Shown here: positions 36,864 through 47,554 of the stretch, piece after piece
Position numbering within the stretch: position 1 is the stretch's first letter
Layout: each line of letters starts with the position of its first letter
Assembly: GCA_905331475.1 (NCBI GenBank)
Contig: CAJNYU010000523.1
Location: forward strand, 62,001 to 126,000
Reading direction: 5' to 3'
DNA: 64,000 nucleotides
Source of the DNA: Rotaria socialis
Lineage: Eukaryota > Rotifera > Eurotatoria > Philodinida > Philodinidae
Made by a program: the position numbers and the translations under genes
The notes under the pieces: generated by a model
Seen by the model: only the letters and a program-made list of their open reading frames with translations
Told to the model about the DNA's origin: nothing
Database searches by the model: none

Positions 36864-38632
36864 TTATTTTAACTTATAGGATGTTTCCAATTCTTGTAAT
36901 TGAACAATAGTAAGATCGTTGCCTGCATTAAGACAAGATACAACTTGTAATTGTCGGCCAGGCAAAAGAAGAATTTGATCTTTTGATTGATCGTGTGCGT
37001 GTGGACCAATAGCTTTACCTACACGGCATTCAACTGTAAAAAGCGTTCGTTGGCCTTCTTTACCAAAATCTTCTTCATCCTCGAGTACTTTTATACATGA
37101 TGCATAGTTTGAAAATTCCCAGCTACAAAACGTTTTCCCATTAGGATATTGATTACTAAGATCTGAATTCGCTCCTTGATAAACAACACGAGATAAGGAT
37201 GGTAATTTTGATAGTCCCTTTAACATCAGTTTCAAATAAAGAAGCCACGGTTTTATTTGTTGTTTGTTCTCTGAGCTTAAAGTTTCATTGAGAATATAGT
37301 GAAAAGACATTTCTTTCGAATACCATTCCATTGTATAAAGTGCTATTGAAGCTGATTCATCTTTGGTTAGACCATCTGTTGGGTTATCGTCACAATTTTG
37401 TTTCACTATCCAAACCATTTGTTCGACTTTATCAACAATATCGACAAGAGGAGCAACAGCTTCTTCAAGAGAGACTAATGGCACTTTCTGATAGTCAGCG
37501 AATGGACATTTCGTGTCATTTATTGACGTAGCACCTAGCGTTTCTTCAAGTTCTCGAAGTGCTTCTTCTTCTCGATGTGTCGACGATACATGATTTGGAT
37601 CTAGTAATAAAATTTGACGAATCTCTAGTTATGTAGCATTCATTTGTAACCTTTTGAAAAATTCAGAAAAAATGATGTCTGTTCCATAATTTATGATGGA
37701 AAAAAATCATTCTTTCCAAAGTAATACTAAATCATGGTGACTTAGATAAGTATATATAAAAATAGATATTCATGAATCTCTCAGTGTAATTAAGAAAATT
37801 ACCTAATAAAATTCAAAAATTTTAAATAAGTCTCATCAAGTGTCATGGTATGCTCTCTAAAACAATTGTATGCTTTATGATTAGAGCTTTTCAGTATTAA
37901 AGATGCATACCACCCAGGCTATTTAGTTCTAATTATGATCTCGGTTAATGTAGTCTGATCTCAATCTCAATAAAACGAGCTGAGCATACATCCGTATCGT
38001 GATAGAAAAACAAAATTTACCACTCATTTTCTGAAAAATCTGAGTAAATCTTTCCAACAACGATCTAAATTTTAGGTATGCTATGTCATACGAAATGATC
38101 TGAAATCATTTTGTATTGACTTACTTGGAGTAACAGCAGGTGTAATTTGTGGTACTACTGGTTTTGGTCTTTTGTTCTGTATAAATTCTTTTAGATCAGA
38201 TCGAATTTGGGAAACGAGTGCAGTCAAATCAACAATAATAGCTTTGATCTATAGGGAAAATTTTTTTAAAGTGAAATTGAAATAATAAAAAAAACCAAAA
38301 AGAATTATAATTACTTTAGAATATTGCTTTGACCATTCTTCGTGTCTACTTTTGTCCATACAATATATATAGATACCAGAAACTTGTCGAAGTTCATTAA
38401 TATTGGGTATTATTTGTCGACTTAATCTACCACTGACAATAATTAAAAATGAATTGTTTGACTTTGATTCAATCAATTGCTGGCATTCATTCTCACTGTC
38501 ATATATTTCAACATTATCAAAAACTTGAAATAGAGTTTGTTGTGTAAAAAGATTATCTTCACTGTTATTTGCTTCCGAATCCAACCAGATAATTGTACAT
38601 TTTTTATTAGGCAATGAACTACCAGTAGCCAT
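36864..38632 (-). CDS. ADP-ribosyltransferase-fold protein with replaced catalytic residues
   Basis: Three exons (38632-38315, 38248-38125, 37600-36864; introns 66 and 524 nt) give 392 residues. Residues 1-106 form an N-terminal domain (CTIIWLDSEANNSEDN, LIIVSGRLSRQIIP, GIYIYCMDKS) that I recall in front of many bdelloid proteins; a linker with a Pro-rich KRPKPVVPQITPAVTP follows. The C-terminal half follows the arginine-type ART layout: LYTMEWYSKE, PWLLYLKLMLKGLSKLP, RTLFTVECRVGK, ILLLPGRQLQVVSCLN. In active members the triad is Arg (VYRG), Ser (STS) and Glu (ExE). Here these read VYQG (Q289), SNYAS (309-315 region) and KDQ (354-356), so transfer activity is probably lost and a binding or regulatory role is more likely. 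The frame is intact, so not an obvious pseudogene. Confidence 0.82.
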
Positions 38633-40585
38633 GTCAATCTTGCTTTTTTATTTATGATATTTCAATCGGCGCATGTATTTTGTGAATAAAACACGATAAA
38701 ATTTTGTTTCTTTCTCTTACTCTTTTTCTTCAGTTTCAAACAGCTTTGTCTGTCTCACAGCATAGAAGAAAAAATAATAATCATGTGGTAGCATACATTG
38801 CCTACCTGCCTCAATAAGTCAACATTGTTGTTGCTTCTACCAAATTTACCTTTTTTTTCTTCTGAAAATTCGTTGGAAATTTACAAATTACGTCACACTA
38901 ACAAAAACTTTAATTCTCAATGCTAGACAAATAACAGTCGACGTAATCTTGTCTTGCAATTTTAATATGTTGAATATGCTTTTAATTTTCAACAATCCGA
39001 ACTACGTCAATAAACTCTGTATATACATGAAAGATGTTGAAAACAAAATAATTTCTTGGTGATATTAAAATAATTGTTGTCGGAAATAGTTGTGTACGCC
39101 ACTGGCAACCTCTTCTGAGAAATGTCTTGTATTGTTATTTATGATTCACATAATTTCAAAAGAATATTTTTTTTCTCCATTGATGCCATAGCAAATATTG
39201 TCTGCGAACATGAGCTAACTCCTGCGTAATTCTTAAGAGTGTGAACGTGGGTGTACTCTCAAGGAACACTTGTCATCTAATTCAAAGGAGATGTTCGATG
39301 ATGCAAAGTCACTAGTTGGTTTTCGTATCAGTAGTTTACTAGAGCACTTGATTGGCTGATGAAAAATAAATGGCAAAGCGTTATATTGAATTGTTTTATC
39401 ATTTTTGTGTACTCAAAAAAAAAAGAGTACACTATAGAATCGGTCAGTGTGTCCGGCCGTCCGTTTATTCGATAACTCTTCACAATTACATTCGATTGAG
39501 CTGAAATTTTGTGCACAGAATTGTNATTTTCGTGTTCAGGCATTCTAGAATGACTCATATGTCGCATGCACTTTTTGCAGTACACATAACTCTCGGATGA
39601 AATCCGAAGTTTCCACATTTATTATTTTTAAGAACAAATTCCTGAAAAAATCAGAAATCGAGGATGCTGTAATATGTGGCAGAGTTTGTTGATTTTTCGT
39701 ATGTCATAAAGCGTAGCGAGTTTAATAATTTGTAAAATTTTCGGCTCGATCTGATAAAGTTTCCTAAACAAACAAACAAAATACGAAATAAATTTATTTT
39801 TATTTGCTAATCGATTTTCAGCTAATTATCTTTAGCCTTTGAGATGTGTGGAGGGCAATTGATTATAAATCATGTCGATTCTCTATTTTTGTAAGATCTT
39901 TTCGATAATACTAATCTGTTTATGATAGCCTATACTTTCTAGACTAATTAACATTATCGTTTTCTATTAGGAAAACGTTTGTTAGATAAATTCGAAAATT
40001 TAACAGATTGCTAAAAAGACTATCCTCTGTAAATTTAAAAAAGATCAAGAAACTTTGACACAACAGTCTATCGTCGACTTCTCATTTTTGTAGACGTTCT
40101 CTTCTATAAAATGTTTCTATTGAATCCTTTGAGTCTCTGAAGAGGATTTGTCAACCTTTAGCTACTAATGACATTTTATTAAAGAATATTCATCAATAAA
40201 TATAATTTTTAAGTAAATCTACAAAAACAAACAAACAAAAATTTAAAATAACATCATTATTATGAAAGAGAATATTTTTTCTTTAAAACTATCTAAGTGC
40301 AGTATGAGCATTTTCCATCACTATATGAATTTAACCGAGCATCAAGTTCAGTTAGTATGGTTCGAACGTCGAAATTGCAGATGTAAAAAAACTATTCTCT
40401 GCAGGTTGTTCATGACACAACAGAAAATATAACAGATATGAAGATCTGTGTAAAATATTTAATAGTACTATTCTTTTATTGCCATTCATATTTAAAGAAA
40501 GTTCTCTAGACTGCTCTTATTAATATACGTAGATAGAATTCTCTAAAACACCAACACAGCAAGACAGACAAAACTAAATACTGCT
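38633..40585. other. Intergenic, no gene seen
   Basis: AT-rich. Around 39400-39620 a patch with a short A-tract hairpin (AGTACAC near 39425), TCCGGCCGTCCG and an N at 39525 looks like a fragment of a dispersed repeat; boundaries cannot be set from one copy. Confidence 0.45.
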
Positions 40586-40587
40586 TA

Positions 40588-40959
40588 GGGTATACCAAAA
40601 GCTCCGGTCACGGTACTTCTTCCTCTTCTCTGTTCATATTGGGATCAAAAATTGTGACCAGCTTTAAGTATACTCTGATAGAGCTTCAAATTCTCTACCA
40701 TCTTGTATATTTTTATCTTATTTTGTGTTTGTGCTGAAGAATAATTGGAGTATCATGCAGGCATGCTTGTCAATTGAGAATGTCTTCATTGTACTCAAAT
40801 TAGTTTTGCAATAGATGAATGCCAGGCACTAGAGAACAATATAATAAAATAGAGAATTTCAAGCGCTATCAGAATATATTTAAGGCTAATCAGAAGTTTT
40901 GATCCCAATGTGAATAGAGAAGAGGAAGAAGTACCGTGGCCAGAAATTTTGGTATTTCC
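40588..40959. mobile_element. 372-bp inverted-repeat element, TA-flanked
   Basis: Begins GGGTATACCAAAAGCTCCGG and ends with the inverse (CCAGAAATTTTGGTATTTCC), flanked by TA on both sides. The terminal repeats stay alignable for about 60 bp or more, through ACGGTACTTCTTCCTCTTC, ending with TTGGGATCAAAA, and again for the inner CTTTAAGTATA-like part. Non-autonomous, Tc1/mariner-like by target site. Confidence 0.75.
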
Positions 40960-40961
40960 TA

Positions 40962-42161
40962 AGTAAAATAGATGATCTCTAAAGGTTTGAAAATATTTTA
41001 AATTAGTTTCTATAATAATAATAATAATATTAATAATATGATGTTGCCGTTATTAGTTCAGGGTTATGATGACATGGACTTAACTTGTTATAATCGTGAA
41101 CTTATTGATTTGCTTTTGCCTATTCATCCGCTAATAATTTTACGCAGATGTTGATTTAACTATATTAGTTATTAAATATAACTCATACTGACATAAGGCA
41201 TTCGAATTAATAAAAAAAGTATTGTCGTCATATTTTTAACAGCAAAATACTCGTAAATCTAATTAATAGAATATTTTTGTATTCTTGTAAATAGATTTTG
41301 GAATAGATAAACAAATCTGCTGCATAATAAAATTTTCCAATGTTTCAATATAGTCAAAATAAAAATCCGAAAATAAGTTTCGAATAAAATATTCTATGTT
41401 GCATAGTAAAAATAAAAATTCAATTATCAATTAAAGTAATTATTTCTAAAAGCCGTTGTTCCATCTAGCGCATTCTTTGAAACCTTGAACGAAATGTACG
41501 TGCTAGATTTATTTTTCTATTCATTTATTGAAGATAGCAATTAAACGATCATCATTATTTCTATAAAAATCTTTTGAATAAGAACAGGAATTCCTCTCAG
41601 TTAAGTATTCAAGCATCTTTAAATAAAATAGCAGTTCACTACAATAAAATCCTCATAATTTGTAAGCAATCTCTATGGTGCACTAGTTTGTTTTCTCATG
41701 TATATATTCATCAAATAATATGAATGTTAATAGCAAGAATATTAAGTACACTCTCAATCATACAACTAATTATTATATTTTATTCTCATCATAAACACAG
41801 GTTCAACGTACCAAGAAATTCGTAATAAATATTATTGTGATACATATAAAAAGTCTATAGTTAACTTCGTATGAGAAATATCCATTAAATAATTTTTTTT
41901 CTTTTCCTCTTGTCTTTCATTTGTGATCAAATATTCATTTATTCATGAAAATACTGATAGTATATATACACACAATAATATTTAATAGTCAATGAAATGA
42001 ATCCAGAAAAATAATGAAACATTAGAATCTCACAGTATTATTGAATACAAAACAATATGCGCATTTTGACATAATATTCTTAGAAAGTACAAAGTTACTC
42101 ACACAACAACAAATAAAGAGAAGAAAATATGTTGACTAAGCTATAAAGATTGAGAAACAAT
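40962..42161. other. Intergenic, 3' side of the GPCR gene
   Basis: AT-rich, with an AAT trinucleotide microsatellite near 41012-41040. Presumably includes the 3' UTR of the minus-strand GPCR gene. No other gene seen. Confidence 0.55.
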
Positions 42162-43382
42162 TTAATCATAGGCTGATGATTTGTTCGATCGCATCAACGG
42201 AATCATAGAACGAGAACATGCACGATTTATTTGAGAATCCTCAGCAGGTTGATGATTTGCAGCATTGGCTTTATATGCTCCTTGCGTTCCTTGTAACGAA
42301 ACTGTTAGCACAATACTCTCATTTGCACTTCTTATCGGTCGAAAATGATCGGTTACTGACCCGTAAGATGACGTTAAACAGTGCCAATAATGTAAGAAGC
42401 CAGCGCGAAATTTTGATGACATAATACCATATATAAATGGATTAACACATGAATTGCTCATTGCCATGAGATGAAAGGCAAAATAAAAATGAGGCATATA
42501 TTTTTGATCGAATATTCGATTAAGATACGGATGTAATATATTTGTATATAATTGCATTGGAAACCAACAAACACCAAACATAATAACAACAATTGAACAC
42601 ATTTTAATAACTTTTCTTTTCGACTTTTTAATTTTTGCATCCCGTCGTGAATGTGCTTCACCTGGTGCTTGACTTCGATTCAATTGCCAGCCTAGACGTA
42701 AATAAACGATTGATAGGATAATTAATGGTAATAAATAAATTATTGTTAAAGTCATTATATTATAAATTGTTTGTATTGAAGTCGATAGACCATTTGTTTG
42801 ACATACTGTTTGAGAATATTCTTTGGTATCCTCGAAATCTCGATGAAAACATATCCGAACAATATGCATTTCGAAATATATCGGAAAACTAAATACAATA
42901 GAAAATGCCCAAAGTGCAGCAATTAACACATAACATTGTTTTCTTGTTAATTTAGCATGCAATGGATAAATTATAGCTACGTATCGATCAACCGACATAG
43001 CTATTAAAGTGTAAACAGTACAAACAACAAAAACTGATTGAGCAAATGACGTAAATTTACACATAAATATTCCAAAGGGCCAATCTGATAAAAGATAATC
43101 CGAAATAAGCACTATTGGAATACAAACAAGACCAATAAAAAAATCTGTTACAGCTAAATTTGCAATAAATAGATTTGTACCAGTTGCAATGCCCATATAA
43201 TGAAATACAGTTAAATATACAAGTGCATTACCACCAACAGTAACAATACTTAAAATCGTGTAGATAACAATAGCCACTCCTTGAAGGTACGTTGGTGGAA
43301 CAATTGGTGGTGAATCGATGAAAATTGCTCCAGTTGAAGATGCATTACACGCAATCACATACGTAAAATTCATTTGTGTCAT
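42162..43382 (-). CDS. Class A (rhodopsin-like) neuropeptide-type GPCR
   Basis: Intact single coding exon of 406 codons; G-protein-coupled receptor of the plasma membrane. N-glycosylation sites NFT and NAS lie in the extracellular head. Conserved positions: GNALVYL in TM1, NLFIANLAVTD in TM2, Cys108 at the top of TM3, VDRYVAIIYP (DRY at 132-134), the TM4 Trp with FSFP, a second-loop Cys (178 or 194), YLLPL in TM5, a very basic third loop (RRDAKIKKSKRKVIK), VCWFP at 271-275 in TM6 and NPFIY at 314-318 in TM7. The pattern fits the tachykinin/NPY/RYamide/orexin receptor cluster; the ligand cannot be named. The Ser-rich tail of about 85 residues holds possible phosphorylation sites. An acceptor (GGTATTGTAG) about 55 nt upstream suggests a UTR intron. 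Confidence 0.92.
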   Translation of the reverse strand: MTQMNFTYVIACNASSTGAIFIDSPPIVPPTYLQGVAIVIYTILSIVTVGGNALVYLTVFHYMGIATGTNLFIANLAVTDFFIGLVCIPIVLISDYLLSDWPFGIFMCKFTSFAQSVFVVCTVYTLIAMSVDRYVAIIYPLHAKLTRKQCYVLIAALWAFSIVFSFPIYFEMHIVRICFHRDFEDTKEYSQTVCQTNGLSTSIQTIYNIMTLTIIYLLPLIILSIVYLRLGWQLNRSQAPGEAHSRRDAKIKKSKRKVIKMCSIVVIMFGVCWFPMQLYTNILHPYLNRIFDQKYMPHFYFAFHLMAMSNSCVNPFIYGIMSSKFRAGFLHYWHCLTSSYGSVTDHFRPIRSANESIVLTVSLQGTQGAYKANAANHQPAEDSQINRACSRSMIPLMRSNKSSAYD

Positions 43383-43880
43383 AACAACTGCCTATTGATG
43401 CTGTCCAATTATCTATATTTCATTTAGAGATGTAATCTACAATACCAAAAAAATAAGCATTAAGATCAAAGGAAAGAAAAGAAAAGAAACTTAATAGCGC
43501 TAGCAGCTTGATGGTAACATTTGAGGTATATGTTACAATATGTCAATATCGTTTATGGTAGAAAACTAGTTTAAATATGTAAAATTTTTTGTCGTAAAAT
43601 TTTTAAATTAAGGCTTTCGTTGATTATTTTTTAAATAGCAACCAAAACAGGCAAATACTTTTATCTGGATCAAAGCAATCTAATGTTTTTTTCTTGATGC
43701 TCTACTATCTGAATAGTTTCTTTTTTGACAAAATGAGACAAGACAGATTCTGCGAGTTTCTTTGCTCTAATAGACAACCTTAATCAAAAAAGACAAATCT
43801 AGCTAAGAAATGCAGCGTTTTATATAAAAAAAGTGGTCTTTAGTTGGTATTTAAGTATGCTGAATTCTTTACCAAAATGT
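43383..43880. other. Upstream flank of the GPCR gene
   Basis: AT-rich, with the probable 5' UTR and start of its UTR intron (read leftward). No other feature recognised. Confidence 0.4.
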
Positions 43881-43936
43881 GTTACGGCCGAAGTGTTCCC
43901 CTTTGAACATAAGACGGAACAAACGAATAATACACG

Positions 43937-44008
43937 CTCCTTTCTAGTATAGTCGTAGTACAGCTGCCCGGAAAACAGAAGACGTTGGTTCGATTCCATC
44001 GGAGGGGG
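43937..44008 (+). ncRNA. tRNA-like segment (tRNA-derived, probably not a working tRNA)
   Basis: Exactly 72 nt fold as a cloverleaf: acceptor CTCCTTT with GGAGGGG (wobble pairs), a 3-bp D stem (GTA/TAC), anticodon arm GCTGC-CCGGAAA-ACAGA (three or four pairs) and T arm GTTGG-TTCGATT-CCATC. The internal pol III boxes fit: TAGTATAGTCG to box A and GGTTCGATTCC to box B. Against function: position 33 is C not T, the D loop lacks GG, and the apparent anticodon GGA (Ser) is without the long variable arm of tRNA-Ser. Confidence 0.55.
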
Positions 44009-44219
44009 ATTATCCTTTTGTTCCGTTCTGTTGTCATACTATCACGCTGCTCTCTCGCTGATAACTGAGTTTAATAATGTGAGAGAAGAGAATATATAAC
44101 AATGGTGCACTAGTCGGGAAGCAACACACAACACTCATTCATCAATCTCGTGTGATGGGAAGTGTTATGATCGAAGTGTTCCCCTTCGATCAAAAAACGG
44201 AACAAACGAATAATACAGG

Positions 44220-44282
44220 CTCCTTTCTAGTAGTACAGCTGCCCAGAAAGCAGAAGACGTTGGTTCGATTTCATCGGAGGGA
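44220..44282 (+). ncRNA. Second tRNA-like copy, box A deleted
   Basis: The same segment in the second unit, lacking about 6 nt of the D arm (so no box A) and with box B changed to GGTTCGATTTC. The anticodon arm is better paired here (CTGC-CCAGAAA-GCAG). It looks like a decaying copy of the upstream one. Confidence 0.45.
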
Positions 44283-44376
44283 GATTATCGTTTTGTTCCG
44301 TTCTGTTGTCATACTATCACGCTGCTGTCTCGCTGATAACTGAGTTTAATAATGTGAGAGAAGAGAATAAACAACA

Positions 44377-45117
44377 AAATGAATAAGAAAATAAAGTCAT
44401 CGAAAAAAGACACTTTTACATCATTAGAAACATTGTTGGGTTCTATTATACTTGAATTGATGTACGCCCTTGAAATAATTAATGCCGACAGCATTATCGC
44501 TCAATATTAACGGTTAATATGCATGATTGTAAACAGCTGTCTCAATTTTTGCGTAGGTGCATCATTACAATCGTATTTTAATTTTGTTTCAAACGTGTTC
44601 TTCAAATCTACTACGAGCTATCTGTTGAATGATAAAAATGATATCGCAATATAGCGCCTGTTTAACATCAATTATCCGCTATTTTCGGATCGCAATCTGT
44701 ATAAACGACAGTATACATTACCATATTTTGATTGTCTCAGCTACTGTAAATACTCTTCATGGGTAGAATAAAGAAAAGAAGCAAATAATAACAAAAAGAA
44801 AATCTGTATCATCTTTTGTCTTCGTCATCTATTATGCATGAACTATTTTTATCTCTGTTATTCCTTAAAACTATTAGAAAGTGATTTTGAATTTTCATAT
44901 TTTACAACAAAACCTACTATTATTCTAGACAATGAAAAAAGCTTGCCAGCGCAGCCCCGTTGGGGCTAAAATGTGGAACTCACATATTTCGGTCAGTTAG
45001 ATACTGATCAAATAGAAGTTTTATTTTTTCAGTGTAGTGAGATCATATTTTGTTCAAAAATAAGATAATAAAACCTTTTTTGACATTTGAAGTTTATCGG
45101 ATCTATCAATAGGGAAT
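44377..45117. other. Intergenic, no gene seen
   Basis: AT-rich with a small hairpin AGCCCC-GTT-GGGGCT at 44953-44967, probably part of an old repeat. No coding signal. Confidence 0.5.
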
Positions 45118-45125
45118 ATTACTAG

Positions 45126-46181
45126 CAGGGTTGCCACCTCATCAGATCAGAAAAGCGGAAAGTTTGATCAAAAAGAGCGGGAAATAACGGAAAATAGCGG
45201 AAACAAAAATAGAAAAAACGGAAAAAAACGGAAAGCTGCTTTTTGCTGACCTTTCACATTTCCAAGAGTTTAAGTAACCTTGTTTTATTGCTCATAGTAC
45301 TACTTTGTTCGCAGTTCCACAACATAATAGACAACTCATAAAAAATATCAGGGCGTACCTGGCCTGAAACTCAAAGAAGAAAAGATAAACGATTTCCGGT
45401 CCAAAAATAAATATATTTTTTCTGTCAATTCTTTTTCTACTCACCTTTTCTAAAAGTGCCATACAGGGAAAATGTTTGTATCGTCCCAAAAAATGTTCGT
45501 TTTGTGATAGTGAAATGGCCGTATTGCGACTGTCAGTTCACTATTTTTCGCAGAGAATATACCACCGAAGGCGGCTCTTTTTTGGCACAGCACTTTAAAA
45601 GTTTATGCGAAAAGATGCAATCGAAAAAACTGAAACTCATTTTTCAGAGTAATAGAACAAAAAACATATATTCCTTTCCACATATAGCCGCCGAATGCGA
45701 CTCCTTTTTGGCACAAATTAAAACATTGGCCCGAAAAACGTACAATCCAAAAAATAAAGCTCGCTTTATACAAGTCTAAGAGGATAATGTTGTTCTTTAC
45801 ATTCAGCTGTCGAATGTGGCTATGCTGTCATCTATTATATTAACAAATGAATAAGAACTTGAAAGAAATTTTCTTTTCTTCACTGGCATTTCAAATCCAG
45901 GTGAATGTATTTCATAGTGGAGGTCAAAATAAACACGAAATGTGTTTCACTAGAAAAATTTATTGGAAAATCTATCATGTGAAGCGAAAATTTTTCAAGA
46001 GTTGTATAGAATTATACGTTAGGAAATTATTTTCCAAAAAACTTTCGTCTAACATCACGTTATCTAGTTTCTTGCATGGTTAAGTTTTCAATTAAACAAC
46101 GAAAGTCTTTTATATGAAAAAGCGGAAGAGCGGAAAAAAAGCGGAAACTTCCCGCAAAAAGCGGAAGAGGTGGCAACCCTG
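45126..46181. mobile_element. Non-autonomous hAT-type transposon, 1056 bp
   Basis: Exact 15-bp terminal inverted repeats (CAGGGTTGCCACCTC / GAGGTGGCAACCCTG) flanked by an exact 8-bp direct repeat ATTACTAG (45118-45125 and 46182-46189), the hAT signature. Subterminal regions at both ends carry clusters of short GCGGAAA / TTTCCGC-like motifs (AAAGCGGAAA, AGCGGGAAAT, AAAGCGGAAG), as expected of transposase binding sites. The interior has no transposase; frames at 45456-45779 and 45847-46083 are short and without a hAT dimerisation motif. Confidence 0.9.
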
Positions 46182-46189
46182 ATTACTAG

Positions 46190-47552
46190 AGAGAACGTAT
46201 GAAAAACTTTTTCTTTAAAATATGTCAGTATGCTGAAGTGTTTAGTGGTTTCATTGAAAAATATTGCGAATGATAATAGTTTAAACAGTATTTATGATAT
46301 AGCTATCAGTATTGTTGAGAAATTTATATTTTTTCGTATTACCAGGTGAGAAATTGATGCATTTTTTCATAAAAAAAAATTTGATAAAAGCTTCCCAGTG
46401 GATGGAAAAGTTCCGCATTGTAAATACACTAAAGTGGACTCAAGCCCTAGAATAAAGTATTCGTGGGAGAAAAAAAAATTAAAATCTTCATCTGTTTATT
46501 GTGGGTGGTAGAAGTAACGAATGTAATAGTAGCATAAACTAGTTACTAGCTTCTGTAGCGGTAGCATACGCTGGTTGCGAACGTCTTTAATAATAAAAAA
46601 ATATAATACTGTCGTAACTATGGGCTATAATAATAAAAATATGCGCTATTATCGTAACTATGGAGTATAAAAATAAAAACGACAGATTTTGATGATTAAT
46701 TAGAGGCTAGATCCTAATTATAATGATTTCTAATTAGTGAAACTAGATTTTTATTAGTGATGTGAGTAGTGGTGAACATAGGCAATCCATCTGTATAAAA
46801 ATCTTATCTAATTAGTGCACTGAAGTGTTAGTTTTTTTATGTTTTATGTCTGTAGTGGAGAGGTGGGGTGGGGTACAAGGGAGCCGCAAAAGCCTAACAA
46901 TTCAACTTACACTCACAATTTTCTTCGAAAATATATGTGAGTTCCACAAAAGAAAATCTACAGTTGTTTCTAGTGAAAAAAATATGCCCATTAGTTTTTC
47001 TCAGTGTATCTTAAGTCGCAATCATCAAATGTAATTATTTAAAACAGATTCATTATTTCAATTAAGAATAGGAAAAATCCAAATGATGACAAGTCTGTTT
47101 GTTGATATAGTGAGGACTTGAAAAAATGAGCTTACTAGTAAAAAAAATGAGTATCATATGGAAGGTGACAGAAATTTATCGATACATACATTTTTTTTCT
47201 CGAATCAATTTCATCTCTACATAGTTAATATAAAAGACAAATTAAACAAAGAAAAAATATACATTTCACAGCTTATGAATTATTGTTTATATGACAAATA
47301 AAACAGGAGGAATTCAATCAATGCACATAAATCGTTACTTACAAAGTGAACGGACATGAAATATACATTAAAAGGAGAATCACTATTAGATACGCACGAA
47401 TAGAATCATCTAATGGTAGCCGAAAAAAAGATTGATGAATTTTTATTTTATAACAGGTAAACGAAAGACCACCAGCATATTCACTTTTAAGAAAACAAAA
47501 ATGGAGAGAACATTGACATGGAGTATATCGCTGTTATCTAGCGGGTTTGTGC
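46190..47552. other. Intergenic, no gene seen
   Basis: AT-rich. Near 46605-46680 a unit of about 50 bp containing GTCGTAACTATGG and ATAATAAAAATA occurs twice in tandem with changes. No coding signal. Confidence 0.5.
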
Positions 47553-47554
47553 TA

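Larger units (their letters stand above)
43885..44376 (+). repeat. Tandem pair of about 210-bp units, each with a tRNA-like core inside inverted repeats
   Basis: Two copies start at about 43885 and 44168 (283 bp apart) and stay alignable for some 210 bp, from GAAGTGTTCCCC through AATGTGAGAGAAGAGAATA. Inside each copy an inverted pair (ACGGAACAAACGAATAAT against ATTATC.TTTTGTTCCGT) brackets the tRNA-like segment. Between the copies lie about 65 bp of unrelated sequence. Differences between copies (about 8 %, plus small indels) show the duplication is not an assembly echo. Confidence 0.75.

Noticed and set aside
43937..44008. Functional tRNA-Ser(GGA)
   Set aside because: No long variable arm, C at position 33, weak D arm without GG and a mispaired T stem; kept only as tRNA-derived.
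45456..46083. Two frames inside the hAT-type element as transposase exons
   Set aside because: Lys/Phe-rich short peptides without the hAT C-terminal dimerisation or catalytic motifs.
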